A stretch of DNA of 7,234 nucleotides, taken from the NCBI GenBank assembly GCA_030039775.1, contig JASHUX010000336.1, positions 1-7,234 on the forward strand. The letters are read 5' to 3'. This document shows positions 1 through 5,840 of this stretch, one piece after another. Each line of letters begins with the position of its first letter. Within the stretch, counting starts at the first letter, position 1. Below the pieces are notes generated by a model. That model did no database searches. It saw only the letters and a list, made by a program, of their open reading frames with translations, and was not told where the DNA came from. The position numbers and the translations under genes were made by a program. This DNA comes from Alphaproteobacteria bacterium. Its GTDB lineage: Bacteria > Pseudomonadota > Alphaproteobacteria > ATCC43930 > CGMCC-115725.

Positions 1-77
1 TCCTGGGCTTCGCGCTGTCGGAAGGCACCGGGCTGTTCGGCCTGGCGATGGCCTTCCTGATCTTGTTTGTGTTCTGA
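1..77 (+). CDS. atpE: ATP synthase F0 subunit c, C-terminal end (partial)
   Basis: This is the last 24 codons of a gene that begins before the window; the reading frame starts at base 3 and ends with TGA at 75-77. The peptide runs LGFALSEGTGLFGL and continues as a hydrophobic helix ending LFVF. It matches the second transmembrane helix of the F0 c subunit, the proteolipid that forms the rotor ring. The Glu encoded at 21-23, in the context ALSEGTGLF, sits where the family has its essential proton-binding carboxylate. The b' and b genes follow directly, the normal alphaproteobacterial F0 order, and this supports a call made on a short fragment. The first helix and the polar loop are not visible. 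The start and full length cannot be judged. Confidence 0.9.
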   Translation, partial: LGFALSEGTGLFGLAMAFLILFVF

Positions 78-82
78 CGCAC

Positions 83-88
83 GGGAAG
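83..88 (+). promoter_or_regulatory. Ribosome binding site for the b' subunit
   Basis: GGGAAG lies nine bases before the GTG at 98. It sits in the 20-base gap after the subunit c stop and supports GTG as the b' start codon. No promoter is apparent in this gap, so b' is probably read from the upstream atp promoter. Confidence 0.6.
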
Positions 89-97
89 TAGCGGTCC

Positions 98-589
98 GTG
101 CCGCAACTCGATTTCGCCACCTTTCCGCCGCAGCTCGTCTGGCTGGTCATCACCTTCGTCATCCTCTACGTGCTGATGGCCAAGCTGGCCCTGCCGAAGG
201 TCGGCGGCATCATCGCGGCGCGGCGTGAGAAGATCGACGGCGATCTCGAGAAAGCCGGCGCCCTTAAGGCCGAGGCGGAGGCGGTGTTGACCGCGTACGA
301 GCGCGCGCTCGCTGAAGCCCGGCAATCGGCGCAGGCGACGCTCAAGGCGACGACCGACAAGCTTGCCGCGGCGGCGGCCGAGCGCCAGAAGGTGGTGAGC
401 GACAGGCTCGCCGCCGACACCGCTGCGGCCGAGAAGCGCATCGCCGACGCGCGCACTGCGGCGCTCTCTAATCTCAAAGGCGTGGCGTCGGACGTGGCGC
501 GCGCGGCGGTCGGGCGGCTGGTCGGCGAAACTATCGACGATGCGCGGATCGGCGCAGCCATCGACCGCGCGGCGGCGGAGCGCGGCTGA
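98..589 (+). CDS. atpF2: ATP synthase F0 subunit b' (b-type peripheral stalk)
   Basis: The 163-residue protein begins MPQLDFATFPPQLVW. Residues about 11-30 form a single hydrophobic membrane segment, followed by ALPKVGGIIAARREKIDGDL and a long Ala/Glu/Lys/Arg-rich helix up to about residue 140. This is the layout of the b/b' stator subunit, which dimerises with b and holds the F1 head against the rotor ring. FPPQLVWL with a LYVLM-type membrane end is typical of alphaproteobacterial b'. Many relatives in this group carry a polar N-terminal extension of a few tens of residues, which is absent here. The GTG start is supported by GGGAAG upstream and by lying just behind the c-subunit stop. The stop codon overlaps the b start (TGATG), which implies coupled translation and paired production of b' and b. 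The gene is also called atpG or atpX in this group, not to be confused with the gamma subunit gene. Confidence 0.93.
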   Translation: MPQLDFATFPPQLVWLVITFVILYVLMAKLALPKVGGIIAARREKIDGDLEKAGALKAEAEAVLTAYERALAEARQSAQATLKATTDKLAAAAAERQKVVSDRLAADTAAAEKRIADARTAALSNLKGVASDVARAAVGRLVGETIDDARIGAAIDRAAAERG

Positions 590-1077
590 TGGGGATTCTG
601 TACGAGGCCGAATTCTGGGTCGCGGTCGCGTTCGTTATCGCGATCGCCTATCTCGTTTATAAGGTGCGGCCGATCCTGCTGAAATCGCTCGACGACCGCT
701 CGGCCCGGATCAAGGGCGAGCTCGACGAAGCGGCGCGGCTGCGCGACGAAGCACGGCGCACCCTCGCCGAGTTTCAGCAGAAACAGCGCGACGCGTTGAA
801 AGAGGCCGAGCAGATTGTGGTGCAAGCAAAGCTCGAGGCCGAGCGCGTCGCCAAGCAAGCCGAGCGCGAGCTCGAACTGGCGCTCGAACGCTGCCAGAAA
901 CAGGCGGTGGAAAAAATCACGCTGGCCGAGACCAAGGCGCTCGCCGACGTGCGCAACCATGCGGTCGATATCGCCATCGCCGCGGTGCGGCGCATCCTCG
1001 CCGACGATCTGTCGGCCGCGCGCAAGAGCACGCTCATCGACGATGCCATCGCCGACCTGTCGAAGCGGCTCAACTAG
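589..1077 (+). CDS. atpF: ATP synthase F0 subunit b
   Basis: This 162-residue protein has an N-terminal membrane segment at about residues 5-25 (AEFWVAVAFVIAIAYLVYK). It continues with the family-typical RPILLKSLDDRSARIKGEL, then a continuous charged coiled coil to about residue 130 and a short C-terminal helical region (AAVRRILADDL) that would contact F1 delta. It is the second half of the b'/b peripheral stalk heterodimer in the cytoplasmic membrane. Its ATG shares a base with the b' stop. No independent Shine-Dalgarno is obvious beyond the G-rich end of b', so translation is probably coupled. The gene is the last of the F0 group in this window; the next gene is convergent, so the F1 genes (atpHAGDC) must lie elsewhere, as is usual in this class. 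The TAG stop forms the first three bases of the heptad array that follows. Confidence 0.93.
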   Translation: MGILYEAEFWVAVAFVIAIAYLVYKVRPILLKSLDDRSARIKGELDEAARLRDEARRTLAEFQQKQRDALKEAEQIVVQAKLEAERVAKQAERELELALERCQKQAVEKITLAETKALADVRNHAVDIAIAAVRRILADDLSAARKSTLIDDAIADLSKRLN

Positions 1078-1144
1078 TTCTCATCTCACAGTTGTCAGTT
1101 CATAGTTTCTAACTGAGAACTGACCATTGAAAACTGATAACTCA
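1075..1144. repeat. Ten-heptad inverted repeat array filling a convergent junction
   Basis: The 70 bases divide exactly into ten 7-mers. The left five mostly fit YAGTTNN (for example TAGTTCT, CAGTTGT); the right five mostly fit NNACTGA (for example TAACTGA, GAACTGA), which is the reverse complement type. CATCTCA, CCATTGA and TAACTCA are the diverged units. The two halves can pair: 1089-1100 with 1111-1122 gives an 11-of-12 stem around a 10-base loop, and 1076-1083 pairs perfectly with 1114-1121 as an alternative. The first heptad contains the atpF stop and the last contains the stop of the minus-strand dehydrogenase. The array is AT-rich against GC-rich flanks. It may act as a two-way terminator or mRNA 3'-end stabiliser, but there is no T-tract. 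It resembles the heptameric short tandem repeat class known from other bacteria; assignment to a named family is not possible here. Confidence 0.8.
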
Positions 1145-1903
1145 CAACGTAAGCCCCGCGTCGCAGATCACCGTCTGGCCCGTCACCATCGTGGCGCCGA
1201 AGCCCAGATAGACGATGAGGTCGCCGATTTCGGCCGGGTCGGCGCGTTTCTTTAGGAGCGCCCGGTCGATCGAGCCTTGGCGCTGCTCCGGCGTCCATTC
1301 GATCTGCCACGAAGAATTGACGCCGCCGGGCGCGACGGCGTTGACGCGCACCTCGGGCGCCAAGCCGCGCGCCAAATTTTTGGTCAGATTGACGAGCGCC
1401 GCCTTGCTGGCGCCGTAGGGCATCGAGCTGCCGCCCGAGCCGGTGCCGGCGATCGAGGCGGTGTTGACGATGGCGCCGCGCGCGGCCTTCAAGGCCGGCG
1501 CCGCCGCTTTGCTGCAACGGAAGGGGCCGAGCAAGTTGGTGGCAAGAATCGTGGTCCACAGTTCCTCGGTGACGAGATCGAGCCGCGACATGTCCACGGT
1601 TTTGGTGACGCCCGGCGTGCCGGCGTTGTTGACCAGGAGGTCGAGCCGGCCGAGCTGGTCGATGGCGCGGTTGATCATCGTCACAGCTTGCGCGGCGTCG
1701 CCGACATGGCCCGGCGCGCCGACGATTTTCAACCCCTCGGCCTTGAGCTTCTCGATCTCGTCCGGGCCGCGCGGATCGTCGGGCAGGTGATTGATCGCGA
1801 CGACCGCGCCTGAGCGCGCCAGAATGGTCGCCGTCGCCAATCCGATGCCCGATGCCGCGCCGGTGACGATCGCGGCTTTGCCCGAAAGTTCGTATCGAAT
1901 CAT
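1142..1903 (-). CDS. SDR-family NAD(P)-dependent oxidoreductase
   Basis: The 253-residue protein is a classical short-chain dehydrogenase/reductase. It has the cofactor motif TGAASGIG at residues 14-21, NNAG at 92-95, active-site Asn123, Ser150 in NTAS, Tyr163 and Lys167 in YGASK, PG at 192-193, and the usual C-terminal GQTVICDAGLTL. The full catalytic tetrad is present, so it should be an active cytosolic alcohol, ketone or 3-oxoacyl oxidoreductase; the substrate cannot be told. The residues after the second strand (AINHLPDD) lack an obvious Asp that would force NAD use, so cofactor choice is open. The ATG at 1903 is preferred over the longer open frame because GGAGG at 1912-1908 precedes it and the protein then begins at the normal family position. 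The start overlaps the cupin stop by four bases (ATGA). It is the last gene of the minus-strand unit. Confidence 0.92.
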   Translation of the reverse strand: MIRYELSGKAAIVTGAASGIGLATATILARSGAVVAINHLPDDPRGPDEIEKLKAEGLKIVGAPGHVGDAAQAVTMINRAIDQLGRLDLLVNNAGTPGVTKTVDMSRLDLVTEELWTTILATNLLGPFRCSKAAAPALKAARGAIVNTASIAGTGSGGSSMPYGASKAALVNLTKNLARGLAPEVRVNAVAPGGVNSSWQIEWTPEQRQGSIDRALLKKRADPAEIGDLIVYLGFGATMVTGQTVICDAGLTL

Positions 1904-2316
1904 TTTTCCTCCGATGGGTCCCACCCTTCGGGCGCCAGTTCGAAACCGGCGAACTCGAACGCCGGCGACACCGTGCAGCCGACCAGCGTCCAAGCACCGA
2001 GGCTTCGCGCCGCTTGCCAACCGAAGGGCGGCACTACCGCCTGCGGTCGCTGGCCTGCGGCAAGGTCGTTGCCAAGCCGCACCGTCTCGCGCCCGATGCG
2101 CAATTCCAGCGGATCGCCGGCGTACCAATGCCAAATCTCCGACGCGTCGACGCGGTGCCAATGCGAGCGCTCGCCGGCGCGCAGCAGATAATAGATCGCG
2201 GTGGTCACGGGGCGCGTCCCCGTCGGAGCGTCGCTGCGATAGGTTTCGCGATACCAGCCGCCTTCGGGATGCGGCGTCAATTCCAGCGCGGCGATGATGT
2301 CGTCCGCGCCCGCCAT
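1900..2316 (-). CDS. Cupin-fold protein of the DUF985 (Cupin_5) family
   Basis: The 138-residue protein carries the DUF985 signatures: HPEGGWYRETYRS (residues 16-28), TAIYYLL (39-45), SHWHRVDASEIWHWYAGDPLEL (51-72) and CTVSPAFEFAGFELA near the C-terminus. The middle block reads as the first cupin motif, with His52, His54, Glu60 and Gly67. The second motif, PPFGWQAARS at 96-105, has Ala where classical cupins place a metal-binding His; to my recollection WQAA is normal for this family. The length is near the family norm of about 140-170. Family members are small beta-barrel proteins that have been crystallised but have no settled biochemical role, so no reaction is assigned. Its ATG overlaps the GST stop by one base (TGATG) and no clear Shine-Dalgarno is seen, so translation is probably coupled to the GST. 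It overlaps the SDR start at its other end. Confidence 0.9.
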   Translation of the reverse strand: MAGADDIIAALELTPHPEGGWYRETYRSDAPTGTRPVTTAIYYLLRAGERSHWHRVDASEIWHWYAGDPLELRIGRETVRLGNDLAAGQRPQAVVPPFGWQAARSLGAWTLVGCTVSPAFEFAGFELAPEGWDPSEEK

Positions 2317-2936
2317 CACGCGTCGCGCGGTGCCGTGAGCTGCATCGATTTGCGCCGGTTGAATTCGTCGAACCAGGCGGCAAGACGGCGATGGCGCATC
2401 TGCCATTCTTCCTTGGCGAAGCGGAAATTGAGATAACCGAGCGCGCAGCCAATCGTGACATGCCCAATCGTCAGCGGTGCGGCTAGCGCGCCCGCTTCGG
2501 TTTCGATCTCCAGCGCCGCCAACGCGCCGCGGACGCGCCGCATCTGGCTCTCGACCCAATCCGTCCAACGCTTTTCCTCGGGACGCAAATTTTCATAGCG
2601 GCACAAGATTGCCGCCTCCATCAGTCCGTCTGCCAGCGCTTGCTGGCGCAGCGCGGTCCAGCGCGCGGCGTCGGAGGCGGGAAACAGCTTCGGCCCGTCA
2701 TGCAGCGTGTCGAGATATTCGCAGATCACGTCCGAATCGTAGAGCACGGTGCCGTCGTCGGTCGTCAGCGACGGCACTTTGATCAGCGGATTCTCGCGCG
2801 CCACTTCCTCATTCGGCTTCACCGGCGATACCGAAGTCGCGACGCGCTCGATACGCTCGCTCAAGCCTGTCTCGAGCGACACCACCACCACCTTGCGCAC
2901 GAACGGCGAGGCGGCGGCGTAACGCAATTTCATCAT
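2316..2936 (-). CDS. Glutathione S-transferase family protein (YibF-like)
   Basis: The 206-residue protein has a thioredoxin-like N-terminal domain (about 1-80) and an all-helical C-terminal domain (about 88-200). Ser10 in SPFVRKV is the likely glutathione-activating residue. NPLIKVPSL (49-57) carries the conserved cis-proline (Pro55), and YDSDVICEYLD (66-76) holds the residues that bind the glutathione gamma-glutamyl group. The closest pattern I recognise is the E. coli YibF type. LTIGHVTIGCALGYL (155-169) occupies the N-capping-box position; His159 stands where many GSTs have Asp. It probably conjugates or reduces electrophiles with glutathione in the cytosol; the substrate is unknown. GAGGGG, overlapping the gloB stop, lies eight bases before the ATG at 2936. 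A second ATG follows at once (2933), so the start is uncertain by one codon. The gene lies 12 bases behind gloB and overlaps the cupin. Confidence 0.9.
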   Translation of the reverse strand: MMKLRYAAASPFVRKVVVVSLETGLSERIERVATSVSPVKPNEEVARENPLIKVPSLTTDDGTVLYDSDVICEYLDTLHDGPKLFPASDAARWTALRQQALADGLMEAAILCRYENLRPEEKRWTDWVESQMRRVRGALAALEIETEAGALAAPLTIGHVTIGCALGYLNFRFAKEEWQMRHRRLAAWFDEFNRRKSMQLTAPRDA

Positions 2937-2948
2937 GACACTTTCCCC

Positions 2949-3719
2949 TCAGAACACATCCTTGCGATGACGTATTTCGGCGAGCGTCGCGACCGGGTCG
3001 CCGACATGGCCCGCGACCTGCTGCAGCGACGGCTGATCGGCGCGCAGGAACGGATTGGTGAGCAGTTCCTCCGCCATGGTGCCCGGCACGGTGGGGATGT
3101 TGCGCGCGCGCATGTCGTCGACGCGCCGCGCCCGCGCCACCAGATCGACGTTGCCCGGCTCGACCGAAAGCGCGAAGCGCGCGTTGTTCTGGGTGTATTC
3201 GTGCGCGCAGTAGATTCGCGTCTCGGGCGGCAGGGCCTTAAGCTTGCCGAGCGACTTCCACATCTGCGCCGGCGTGCCCTCGAACAATCGCCCGCAACCC
3301 ATGATGAACAAGGTGTCGCCGCAAAACAGCGCGCGAGAATCCGGGAACCAATAGGCGATGTGGCCGCGCGTATGGCCCGGCACGTCGAACACGTGCGCGG
3401 CGCGCTTGCCGAATTCATAAGTGTCGCCGTCGCCGAGCTCGATATCGATCCCCGGGATACGATCGCGGTCGGCGCGCGGGCCGACGATGGTGCAGCCGGT
3501 CGCGTGTTTCAGCTCGAGATTACCGCCGGTATGGTCGCCGTGATGATGCGTGTTGAGGATATGGGTGAGCCGCCAGCCGGTATCTTTCAGCGCGTCGAGC
3601 ACCGGACCGGCGACGGCGGGATCGACGACGCCCGTTGAGCCGCTGTCGGGATCGCGAATGAGATAAACGTAATTGTCCTTCAGCACCGGAATTTGACGAA
3701 TACTGAGTTCGGTCATCAT
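2949..3719 (-). CDS. gloB: Hydroxyacylglutathione hydrolase (glyoxalase II)
   Basis: The 256-residue protein has every glyoxalase II signature. THHHGDH at residues 57-63 gives the dinuclear metal ligands His58, His60, Asp62 and His63; further ligands are His116 (VPGHTRGH), Asp135 (FCGDTLF) and His173 (CAHEYT). NPFLR at 222-226 and the Ala/Arg-rich helices around 193-206 belong to the C-terminal glutathione-binding domain. It hydrolyses S-lactoylglutathione to D-lactate and free glutathione, the second step of methylglyoxal detoxification in the cytosol. Length matches the family (about 250-260). Two adjacent Met codons begin the gene and the upstream Shine-Dalgarno is weak (AGAAAGCGGG), so the start is uncertain by one codon. 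It heads the minus-strand unit, followed after 12 bases by a GST that shares glutathione chemistry. Glyoxalase I is not in this window. Confidence 0.96.
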   Translation of the reverse strand: MMTELSIRQIPVLKDNYVYLIRDPDSGSTGVVDPAVAGPVLDALKDTGWRLTHILNTHHHGDHTGGNLELKHATGCTIVGPRADRDRIPGIDIELGDGDTYEFGKRAAHVFDVPGHTRGHIAYWFPDSRALFCGDTLFIMGCGRLFEGTPAQMWKSLGKLKALPPETRIYCAHEYTQNNARFALSVEPGNVDLVARARRVDDMRARNIPTVPGTMAEELLTNPFLRADQPSLQQVAGHVGDPVATLAEIRHRKDVF

Positions 3720-3737
3720 CCCGCTTTCTGTTGCCGG

Positions 3738-3773
3738 TTCTCGTCGTTCCTGCTTTCGCGGGAATGACGAGAG
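3738..3773. repeat. REP-like palindrome in the divergent intergenic region
   Basis: Arms 3738-3753 and 3758-3773 form a stem of up to 16 pairs around the four-base loop TTTC. On the plus strand the pairing is broken only by G-U wobbles (3738/3773, 3746/3765 and 3751/3760). The core on the minus strand reads ATTCCCGCGAAAGC, which closely resembles the widespread proteobacterial intergenic palindrome built on ATTCCCGCGAAAGCGGGAAT. It starts 19 bases upstream of gloB and lies about 65 bases before the methyltransferase, so it is probably in the gloB leader RNA. There is no T-tract, so it is not a standard terminator. The most likely identity is one copy of a dispersed genomic repeat; the copy number cannot be checked here. 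Confidence 0.75.
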
Positions 3774-3825
3774 AGGTGACGCCTCTTCGGCCTCGCCTAA
3801 GGTAATTCTTCGTCGCGTCTCATGC

Positions 3826-3831
3826 TACACT
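3826..3831 (+). promoter_or_regulatory. Possible -10 element for a leaderless methyltransferase mRNA
   Basis: TACACT matches four of six bases of the TATAAT consensus and ends six bases before the ATG at 3838, so transcription could begin at or next to the start codon. No Shine-Dalgarno precedes that ATG (the bases are CTACACTCAAACC). No convincing -35 is seen; TAATTC at 3803-3808 has the right spacing but a poor match. This is a weak call from pattern alone. Confidence 0.25.
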
Positions 3832-3837
3832 CAAACC

Positions 3838-4569
3838 ATGTTTGTCGACGTCGTCGATCTCCGCGACTTTTACCAAACGCGGCTGGGTCAGGTTGCGCGC
3901 CGCCAGTTACGGGCGCGCGTTCGGAAGGTTTGGCCCGACGTGACCGGCATGCGCGTTCTGGGTCTCGGCTACGCGACCCCGTATCTGCGCCCTTTCATGG
4001 GCGAGGCGGAGCGCGTCTTTGCGCTGGAGCCGGCGAGCCAGGGCGTGCTGCCGTGGCCAGTCGGCGAGAGGAACCTCGTCGGATTGACCGATGAGGGCGA
4101 GTTACCGCTTCAGGATTATTCGATCGACCGTGTGCTGTTGATGCACGGGCTTGAATTCAGCGAGCGCAGCCGCGCGCTCCTGACGGAGGTGTGGCGGGTG
4201 CTGGCGGGCGGCGGCCGCCTTCTGGTGCTGGTGCCGAATCGGCGCGGTCTGTGGTCGGTCAATTCCGGCACCCCGTTCGGCCAAGGCAACCCCTATTCCA
4301 GTGCGCAGCTCGCGCGCCTTTTGCGCGACGCACAATTCACCCCCGAGCGCAACGACGCTGCCCTGTTCGTGCCGCCTGCCGCCCGATCGCGCATGCTGCT
4401 GCGCTCGGCCGGCGCGTTCGAGCGGATCGGGGCGCGCTGGTTCAACCGGTTCGGCGGCGTAGTCATGATCGAAGCGACAAAGCAGCTGTACCGGCCAGTT
4501 TCGGAACGTGCGGAAAAGCGGCGCAGGGTCTATGTTCCCGCCAACGCACCGCTTGTTCCGGGGAGATAG
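3838..4569 (+). CDS. Class I SAM-dependent methyltransferase
   Basis: The 243-residue protein has a Rossmann methyltransferase core. Motif I is RVLGLGYATPYL (39-50), where the usual third glycine of GxGxG is replaced by alanine, although the strand-loop shape is kept. FALEP (61-65) has the acidic residue expected to bind the SAM ribose, and LPLQDYSIDRVLLMHGLEF (89-107) is the motif II/III region. VWRVLAGGGRLLVLVPNRRGLWS (118-140) is the typical Methyltransf_11 block. The C-terminal third, with GVVMIEATKQLYRP (207-220), is less general. It presumably methylates a small molecule or macromolecule in the cytosol; the substrate cannot be inferred. The ATG fits the beginning VDVVDLRDFYQTRLG that I associate with rhizobial relatives, but no ribosome binding site precedes it. 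The amidohydrolase follows after two bases, so the two are probably co-transcribed. Confidence 0.88.
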   Translation: MFVDVVDLRDFYQTRLGQVARRQLRARVRKVWPDVTGMRVLGLGYATPYLRPFMGEAERVFALEPASQGVLPWPVGERNLVGLTDEGELPLQDYSIDRVLLMHGLEFSERSRALLTEVWRVLAGGGRLLVLVPNRRGLWSVNSGTPFGQGNPYSSAQLARLLRDAQFTPERNDAALFVPPAARSRMLLRSAGAFERIGARWFNRFGGVVMIEATKQLYRPVSERAEKRRRVYVPANAPLVPGR

Positions 4570-4571
4570 GG

Positions 4572-5762
4572 ATGATCGATTTCACTGCCGAAGCGCAGGC
4601 GATCCTGCCGCAGACCGTGGCGCTGCGCCGCCGCATTCATCGCCAACCCGAGCTCGGGCTCCAGAATCCGATGACGGCGGCGCTGGTCGAGGAACAGTTC
4701 CGGGATCTCAACGTCGATATCGCGCGCGACAAATCGACCACCGGCCTAATCGTCTCGATGACGGGCAACAAGCCCGGCAAGACCATCCTCTTGCGCGGCG
4801 ACACCGACGCGCTGCCGATGCCGGAAGATACCGGCCTGCCGTTTTCCAGTGAGATCGATGGCCGCATGCATGCCTGCGGCCACGACGCGCATACCTCGAT
4901 GCTGGTTCATGCCGCTCATATCCTCGACCGGCATCGCGACGATTTTGCGGGGACGATCAAGTTTATGTTCCAGCCCGGCGAGGAGGGATACCACGGCGCC
5001 AAGTACATGATCGAGGACGGCATGCTTGACGCCGGCCCGAAGCCCGACGGCTGCTTTGCGTTGCACATCATTCCCAACATCACGGCCGGCGTCATCGGCG
5101 GCAAGCCCGGGCCGGCGATGGCCTCGGCTGATCGCTGGGTGATCCTGGTCAAGGGCAGCGGCGGTCACGCCTCGCAGCCGCATAGCGCAATCGACCCTAT
5201 GCCGGTCGCGTTCGAGATCGGGCTCGCGCTGCAAAACATGGTGACACGGCGCCACAACGTATTCGATCCGGTGGTGCTGACGGTGGCGCGGGTCGCCGGC
5301 GGAACGACCAACAATGTCATCCCGGAATCGGTCGAGCTCGAGGGCACACTGCGCACGACGTCGCCCGGCGCGCGCAAGAGCGCGTGGGAGAATATCGAGC
5401 GCGTCGCCAACAACGTCGCCGCGGCGCATCTCTGCACCGCCAACGTCGAGATTGTCCAAGGCTATCCGGTGACCGTGAACGATCCCGGCTTCGCCGGCTT
5501 CGCGCGGCAGGTGGCGCGCGACCTCGTCGGCGAGAAGCGCTTCATCGACATGGCAGTGCCGGTGATGGGTGCCGAGGATTTTTCCTACGTGCTGCAAAAG
5601 ATCCCGGGATGTATGTTTCAGCTCGGCGTGATGCCGACGGAGCGCGACCCCAGCGGCCATGTCGCCTCCGTTCATTCCAACCGGATGATGCTCAATGAGG
5701 ACGCCATGGCGGTCGGGATCGCGATGCATGCGGCCGTCGCGACGCGCTTCCTCGCGGCCTAG
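4572..5762 (+). CDS. M20-family amidohydrolase (hippurate / N-acyl amino acid hydrolase type)
   Basis: The 396-residue protein matches the M20D amidohydrolases. Expected motifs appear in order: LRRRIHRQPELGL (18-30), RGDTDALPMPE (75-85), HACGHDAHTSML (100-111), QPGEEGYHGAKYMI (134-147), ALHIIP (163-168), GSGGHASQPH (195-204), GGTTNNVIPE (243-252), MGAEDFSYVL (332-341) and SVHSNRMM (366-373). Likely metal ligands are Cys102, His104, Glu138, His165 and His368, with Glu137 as general base. It should hydrolyse the amide bond of N-acyl amino acids (hippurate, acetyl-amino acids or auxin conjugates) in the cytosol; the exact substrate is not predictable. No signal peptide is present. The ATG at 4572 is preferred over the longer open frame, which only shadows the methyltransferase, because GGGGAG lies six bases upstream at 4560-4565. 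It is probably the second gene of a two-gene unit. Confidence 0.94.
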   Translation: MIDFTAEAQAILPQTVALRRRIHRQPELGLQNPMTAALVEEQFRDLNVDIARDKSTTGLIVSMTGNKPGKTILLRGDTDALPMPEDTGLPFSSEIDGRMHACGHDAHTSMLVHAAHILDRHRDDFAGTIKFMFQPGEEGYHGAKYMIEDGMLDAGPKPDGCFALHIIPNITAGVIGGKPGPAMASADRWVILVKGSGGHASQPHSAIDPMPVAFEIGLALQNMVTRRHNVFDPVVLTVARVAGGTTNNVIPESVELEGTLRTTSPGARKSAWENIERVANNVAAAHLCTANVEIVQGYPVTVNDPGFAGFARQVARDLVGEKRFIDMAVPVMGAEDFSYVLQKIPGCMFQLGVMPTERDPSGHVASVHSNRMMLNEDAMAVGIAMHAAVATRFLAA

Positions 5763-5791
5763 CTGTACGATCAAAATAATCGCGCCGGCTC

Positions 5792-5822
5792 GGCTGTTTC
5801 GCCTCCGAAACGCCATCTTTAT
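5792..5822 (+). terminator. Possible intrinsic terminator after the amidohydrolase
   Basis: GTTTCG (5796-5801) pairs with CGAAAC (5806-5811) around the loop CCTC. The stem extends through GGC/GCC (5792-5794 with 5812-5814) if T5795 is bulged. The run ATCTTTAT follows, a weak T-tract. It lies about 30 bases after the amidohydrolase stop and would separate that unit from the small gene starting at 5841. The stem is good but the tail is poor. Confidence 0.4.
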
Positions 5823-5840
5823 CCGTATGTTACAGGCCCC

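Noticed and set aside
166..960. 264-codon open frame antisense to the b' and b genes
   Set aside because: It lies wholly opposite two certain ATP synthase genes, its product has low-complexity Ala/Arg/Ser content and no recognisable domain, and it reflects GC-rich codon structure.
1095..1997. 300-codon minus-strand frame overlapping the SDR, with an Arg-rich product
   Set aside because: It is an out-of-frame shadow of the SDR and cupin genes; its C-terminus simply reads through the heptad array.
1904..2467. N-terminal extension of the SDR frame giving a 441-residue protein
   Set aside because: The added part is Arg-rich shadow sequence over the cupin and GST genes. The ATG at 1903 has GGAGG upstream and gives the normal SDR length.
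2640..3638. 332-codon plus-strand frame opposite the GST and gloB genes
   Set aside because: It is antisense to two well-supported genes and has no domain; it is a GC-driven shadow.
3771..3785. Small inverted repeat GAGG-N5-CCTC next to the REP-like hairpin
   Set aside because: A four-pair stem is expected by chance in GC-rich sequence and has no supporting context.
4191..4571. In-frame extension upstream of the amidohydrolase (523-residue version)
   Set aside because: The extra residues are an off-frame reading of the methyltransferase gene. GGGGAG and ATG at 4572 give the correct family start.
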